Source: [Bacillus] enclensis
GTDB lineage: Bacteria; Bacillota; Bacilli; Bacillales; Bacillaceae_B
Assembly (NCBI RefSeq): GCF_001456935.1
Contig: NZ_KQ758487.1
Location: 51,070 to 115,069 of the forward strand
Length of the DNA stretch: 64,000 nt
Direction of reading: 5' to 3'
A program made the position numbers and the translations under genes. Of this stretch, positions 60,786 to 64,000 are shown one piece after another (position 1 is the first letter of the stretch; each line of letters opens with the position of its first letter). The notes beneath the pieces were generated by a model that saw nothing but the letters and a program-made list of their open reading frames with translations, was not told the origin of the DNA and searched no databases.

Positions 60786-61476
60786 ACAAACTTTCAATTT
60801 CAACATCCTTGATCCCTTCAATCTCGGATATCCTGTAATAAATATCCGTTGTCTTCTTTCTAAAATCAACAATGATCTTCAACTCAAGCAGATGTAAATT
60901 ATTTTTCAAATCTTTAATACGGATGTTTTCAATTGCAATATCCTCTTGTTTGATTTGATCGATGATTGCTCTGATCTCATGCTTTTCCTTGATGGTAGCC
61001 CGAAGGAATAATTCCTTTTCGCGAAGTCGTTTCGGTCCTATGAACGTAATGATCGTAGGTACGACTTCCACAGAAACGATGATAAGGATGACTCCTGCAG
61101 TTGCTTCCATATAGAAGCCCGCCCCCACAGCAATTCCGATGCCCGCCGCCCCCCAGATCATCGCTGCTGTTGTAAGCCCGGATATACTGTCATTTCCCTT
61201 CCGCAGAATGACACCTGCGCCAAGAAATCCGATTCCAGATACAATTTGAGCTGCGAGCCGGAGCGGATCCATGGTGATATTCACTTTTTCAGAGCCTTCG
61301 GAAATATACGCCGATTCAATGGATACGACCGTCAAAAGGCAGCTTACGATACAAATGACAAGTGAAGTCTTAAGACCGACCGGCTTCCTTTTTAATTCTC
61401 TTTCAAGTCCGATAACCAGCCCGAGTACTGCAGAGATTCCCAGCTTCATATATAGTGCCGTGTCTATGAAGTCCAC
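60784..61476 (-). CDS. MgtC/SapB-family membrane protein, copy 2
   Basis: A 230-residue paralogue of the convergent gene. The MgtC domain has LGLVIGLERELKRKPVGLKT, IVSGIGFLGAGVILRKGND and ISGLTTAAMIWGAAGIGIAV. A C-terminal ACT-like regulatory part follows (FLRATIKEKHEIRAIIDQIK ... IKDVEIESL). The start is GTG behind GGAGGGGG. The two copies share layout but differ clearly in sequence, so this is not a recent duplication. Confidence 0.9.
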   Translation of the reverse strand: MDFIDTALYMKLGISAVLGLVIGLERELKRKPVGLKTSLVICIVSCLLTVVSIESAYISEGSEKVNITMDPLRLAAQIVSGIGFLGAGVILRKGNDSISGLTTAAMIWGAAGIGIAVGAGFYMEATAGVILIIVSVEVVPTIITFIGPKRLREKELFLRATIKEKHEIRAIIDQIKQEDIAIENIRIKDLKNNLHLLELKIIVDFRKKTTDIYYRISEIEGIKDVEIESL

Positions 61477-61623
61477 TTGACCCCCTCCATCTCCCTTTCA
61501 ACTATTGTAAAAAATGATGAATTTGGTTATAGTATTCTTTCTCTTAATTTATTAAAATGAGAACAATTGAATATGAAGGCTGCACGCCTAGTATTACATT
61601 CAAAAAGCACGGGGGGTGTTTCC

Positions 61624-62553
61624 ATGTCAGATACAAAAGTAAATCCTTATCTTATACTTGCGATCGGGGTGATTTCCGTATCAACCTCAGCCATCTTAGT
61701 GAAGGTATCGAGTGCTCCTGCCGGGATTTTGGCATTTTACAGGCTCTTCTTCACAATTTTATTAATGACCCCGGTATTTTTCTTAAAATATGTGAGGGAA
61801 CTCAAACTTATTACTTTGAGAGATTGGGCATTTTCCATCATAGCCGGTATTTTTCTGGCATTTCATTTTATTCTTTGGTTTGAATCTCTGAACTACACTT
61901 CGGTTGCCAGTTCAACTGTACTTGTTACCCTTCAGCCGCTGTTCGCATTTATAGGTGCGTATCTATTCTTTCAGGAAAAGCTGACCGGAAAAGCAGTCAT
62001 TAGTGCACTCCTGGCTGTGGCAGGAAGCTTCATCATCAGCTGGGGGGATTTCAGGATCAGCGGGGAAGCACTGTGGGGGGATATCTTAGCCTTGCTTGCC
62101 TGCGCTTTGGTGACAGGCTATCTCCTTTTCGGACAGACCATCCGTAAAAGGCTTTCGCTGATTACCTATACGTACCTGGTCTATACAATAAGTGCCATTG
62201 TTCTTTTATTTTATGCTCTAAGCCGTGGTGAGAGTCTCGGACCTTATCCCAGAGAAGACTGGCTTTACTTCCTGCTCCTGGCAATTGTCCCAACGCTTCT
62301 TGGTCATACCCTCTTTAATTGGTCACTGAAGTGGTTAAGTACGTCGACCATATCGATGGCGATTTTGTTCGAACCCATCGGGGCCTCTTTACTAGCCTAT
62401 TGGCTGTTGGCTGAAAAAATACTTCTTACTCAGGTAGTGGGCGGTTTGATCATCATTCTTGGAGTAACGCTCTTTCTAATAGAAGAAAGAAAGGTGAAGA
62501 AAATGGTTCAACAAGTGAATGAGGTGAAAAACAATGAAGGAGTACCATATTAG
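61624..62553 (+). CDS. EamA-family (DMT) transporter
   Basis: A ten-helix drug/metabolite transporter of 309 residues with two EamA repeats (about 8-140 and 155-290). LWFESLNYTSVASSTVLVTL, followed by QPLFAFIGAYLFF, and the mirrored WSLKWLSTSTISMAILFEPI followed by GASLLAYWLL are the repeat signatures. Substrate unknown, export likely. GGGGGGTG precedes ATG 61624. The 3' end overlaps the next gene by 20 bases. Confidence 0.9.
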   Translation: MSDTKVNPYLILAIGVISVSTSAILVKVSSAPAGILAFYRLFFTILLMTPVFFLKYVRELKLITLRDWAFSIIAGIFLAFHFILWFESLNYTSVASSTVLVTLQPLFAFIGAYLFFQEKLTGKAVISALLAVAGSFIISWGDFRISGEALWGDILALLACALVTGYLLFGQTIRKRLSLITYTYLVYTISAIVLLFYALSRGESLGPYPREDWLYFLLLAIVPTLLGHTLFNWSLKWLSTSTISMAILFEPIGASLLAYWLLAEKILLTQVVGGLIIILGVTLFLIEERKVKKMVQQVNEVKNNEGVPY

Positions 62554-63031
62554 AAAAGCGGTACCTGAAGATGCAGAAGGGATTGCGGACGTTCATATAA
62601 ACAGCTGGAAAACGACGTATAAAGGAATCGTCTCAGATGATTACCTTGATTCCTTAAATGTGGAGGAGAGAAAGGTCAGGTGGGAAGGCATTCTAAGCGG
62701 CCCTCATCAAACCTATGTATGCGTACTGGATACCGGCAAAATTGCAGGGTTCGTTTCCATAGGCCGGGAACGTGATAAACAGTATGAAGGTGAACTTTAT
62801 GCCATCTATCTATTAAAAGAAAATCAGCGGACTGGAATCGGAAGCGCCATTTTTCGTTTTGCGATGGCCGAGTTAAAAGCACAGGGTCATTCCAATATGC
62901 TCGTCTGGGTATTAAAAGAAAATCCATCTAAACATTTTTATTACCAATTCCGTCCTGAGATCGTCAAAGAGCAAAAAATATCAATCGGCGGAAACGAATA
63001 TGATGAAGAAGGCTTGCTGTTTGGATTATAG
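62534..63031 (+). CDS. GNAT N-acetyltransferase
   Basis: A 165-residue acetyltransferase. It opens YHIRKAVPEDAEGIADVHIN; the acetyl-CoA loop is LKENQRTGIGSAIFRFAMAE and LVWVLKENPSKHFYYQF is the typical late motif. Substrate unknown. The gene starts inside the end of the DMT transporter gene behind GAGGTGAAAAACA, so the transporter and the enzyme are coupled; this could pair modification and export of one compound. Confidence 0.9.
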   Translation: MKEYHIRKAVPEDAEGIADVHINSWKTTYKGIVSDDYLDSLNVEERKVRWEGILSGPHQTYVCVLDTGKIAGFVSIGRERDKQYEGELYAIYLLKENQRTGIGSAIFRFAMAELKAQGHSNMLVWVLKENPSKHFYYQFRPEIVKEQKISIGGNEYDEEGLLFGL

Positions 63032-63087
63032 ATCGTAATGAAATGCCAAAAGTCAGGAAGGGACGTATATTATTATGCCTACGTGAG

Positions 63088-63132
63088 ACCCTAATGAAAT
63101 TGCTTTTTATCAGGCAAATTCATTAGGGTTTT
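63088..63132 (+). terminator. Terminator of the DMT-GNAT operon
   Basis: ACCCTAATGAAATTGC and GCAAATTCATTAGGGT pair with few mismatches, followed by TTTC. Confidence 0.8.
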
Positions 63133-63170
63133 CAGTTTGCACGTTATGTTAGATATTATTAGTCCTTTCA

Positions 63171-63258
63171 AGCGTTTGATTGGAGTGCAAGGCGAAGCCG
63201 AGGAGGCTCACGGGTCACCCGCGGAAAGCGAAGTCTTGCACGGAAATCAATAGCGGTG
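63171..63258. repeat. GC-rich Bacillaceae intergenic element, short copy E
   Basis: Both ends are kept (GTTTGATTGGAGTGCAAG and CTTGCACGGAAATCAATAG), but the centre is deleted, leaving 88 bases. It lies before the rrn operon. Confidence 0.85.
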
Positions 63259-63283
63259 TTAAAAGTCCGCTCTTCCTATTTTA

Positions 63284-63463
63284 TTATGAGAACGTGTAAG
63301 TGAAACACGAAAAGACAAATGCCATGACTACTGACAAAATAAAAGTCAAACCTCTGACTGGTTTTGTGCTTTCACAGATTTTCAGTCCGGTTACATATGA
63401 GTACGCAAACAGATAAATGGCCATAAAGTAAGAGAGGTACTGGGCTGCATCCATAACTGTCAT
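63284..63463 (-). CDS. 59-residue membrane protein
   Basis: A short frame on the minus strand from ATG 63463 to TAA 63284. It opens MTVMDAAQYLSYFMAIYLFA and has two hydrophobic segments (about 10-25 and 38-58) joined by a polar turn (KICESTKPVRG). GAAAGGAG lies nine bases before the ATG, which supports translation. Family not recognised. It is divergent from the rrn operon and would be missed by a 60-residue cutoff. Confidence 0.65.
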   Translation of the reverse strand: MTVMDAAQYLSYFMAIYLFAYSYVTGLKICESTKPVRGLTFILSVVMAFVFSCFTYTFS

Positions 63464-63569
63464 TAACTGAAACTCCTTTCAGGAAAGTCTACTTTCAAAT
63501 ATATGAAGCTTGTCCAAAAGGAAGAACAAGAAAAAAATGGACAGAGAATAATTTTTTTGTAAAAATATA

Positions 63570-63598
63570 TTGCAATAATTTTTAGAGCGTGATATATT
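63570..63598 (+). promoter_or_regulatory. rrn promoter P1
   Basis: -35 TTGCAA at 63570-63575, a 17-base spacer, -10 TATATT at 63593-63598. Confidence 0.8.
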
Positions 63599-63654
63599 AA
63601 TAAACGTCGCTGATACAGCAAACAACATTTCGGAAAAAGAAATTAAAAAAGTTG

Positions 63655-63684
63655 TTGACGCGAAAACGAAAGATGTGTTATATT
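63655..63684 (+). promoter_or_regulatory. rrn promoter P2
   Basis: -35 TTGACG at 63655-63660, an 18-base spacer, -10 TATATT at 63679-63684. Both P1 and P2 continue AATAAA then CGTCGC/GTCGC, a duplicated start region. Confidence 0.85.
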
Positions 63685-63818
63685 AATAAAGTCGCTTCAA
63701 ACGGAGCGTGTGCAACAAATTGAACCTTGAAAACTGAACAAAACAAGACAATACGTCAACGTTAATTCTAGATTTACCGCAACGATTTAATCGTTGCAAA
63801 ACAAGAGCTATTCAAACT

Positions 63819-64000
<182 letters not shown>

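Overview
The window is a 64 kb stretch of chromosome from a Gram-positive spore-forming Bacillaceae. Codon use, strong GGAGG ribosome sites, extended -10 promoters and the gene order all point there. The 182 bases of 16S rRNA at the right edge fit the marine/soil Rossellomorea type (formerly Bacillus aquimaris, marisflavi, vietnamensis), but that is inferred from memory, not from a search. I see no prophage, transposase or CRISPR array. Much of the window keeps the order of the B. subtilis yuf/yug region: mrpA, yufK, kapD, kapB, patB, yugF, alaR, alaT, yugI, yugJ, pgi, yugN, yugO. Several insertions interrupt it, and kinB and mstX are missing where they would be expected.

Layout. 1-3.7 kb: Mrp antiporter subunit A (cut by the edge) and two small membrane proteins. 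4.2-7.4 kb: a class A penicillin-binding protein with an MFS exporter. 7.6-15.1 kb: kapD/kapB, a cyclophilin lipoprotein, a Cu/Zn-SOD-like lipoprotein, the C-S lyase patB, a hydrolase and the alaR-alaT pair. 15.3-20.4 kb: an XRE regulator, an SNF transporter, an ECF sigma/anti-sigma pair and the stress protein YugI. 20.5-24.8 kb: an MEDS-domain protein, an aldehyde dehydrogenase with DUF779, and a PerR-box catalase. 25.5-31.3 kb: arginine/ornithine catabolism (rocR, rocD, rocG) and a class 3 aldehyde dehydrogenase. 31.4-37.3 kb: yugJ, pgi, yugN, yugO and a GNAT enzyme. 37.4-41.2 kb: a small secreted protein, a second ECF sigma/anti-sigma pair and a photolyase. 41.7-46.8 kb: a peptidoglycan-turnover operon (amiE-nagZ-namZ). 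47-53.7 kb: a PH-domain protein, a LysR regulator, an acyl-CoA thioesterase, tRNA-Ala, a BCCT transporter and a HAD phosphatase. 54.1-59.9 kb: an LtaS-type synthase and the fructose operon fruRKA. 60-64 kb: two convergent MgtC-family genes, a DMT exporter, a GNAT enzyme, a 59-residue membrane protein and the start of an rrn operon.

Two kinds of non-coding structure stand out. One is a set of degenerate arrays in which a short core recurs every 20-21 bp (two helical turns), found in four intergenic regions with different cores. The other is a GC-rich imperfect-palindromic element of about 135 bp with four copies plus a half copy; one copy is a chimera with a second repeat family. The most interesting coding observation is that RocR has lost the GAFTGA loop that contacts sigma-54. 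Consistently, no -24/-12 promoter is visible at rocD, although two RocR-type palindromes are kept. Regulation visible in the sequence also includes four cre-like CcpA sites, two PerR boxes, two candidate ECF autoregulatory promoters and a possible NagR operator before amiE.
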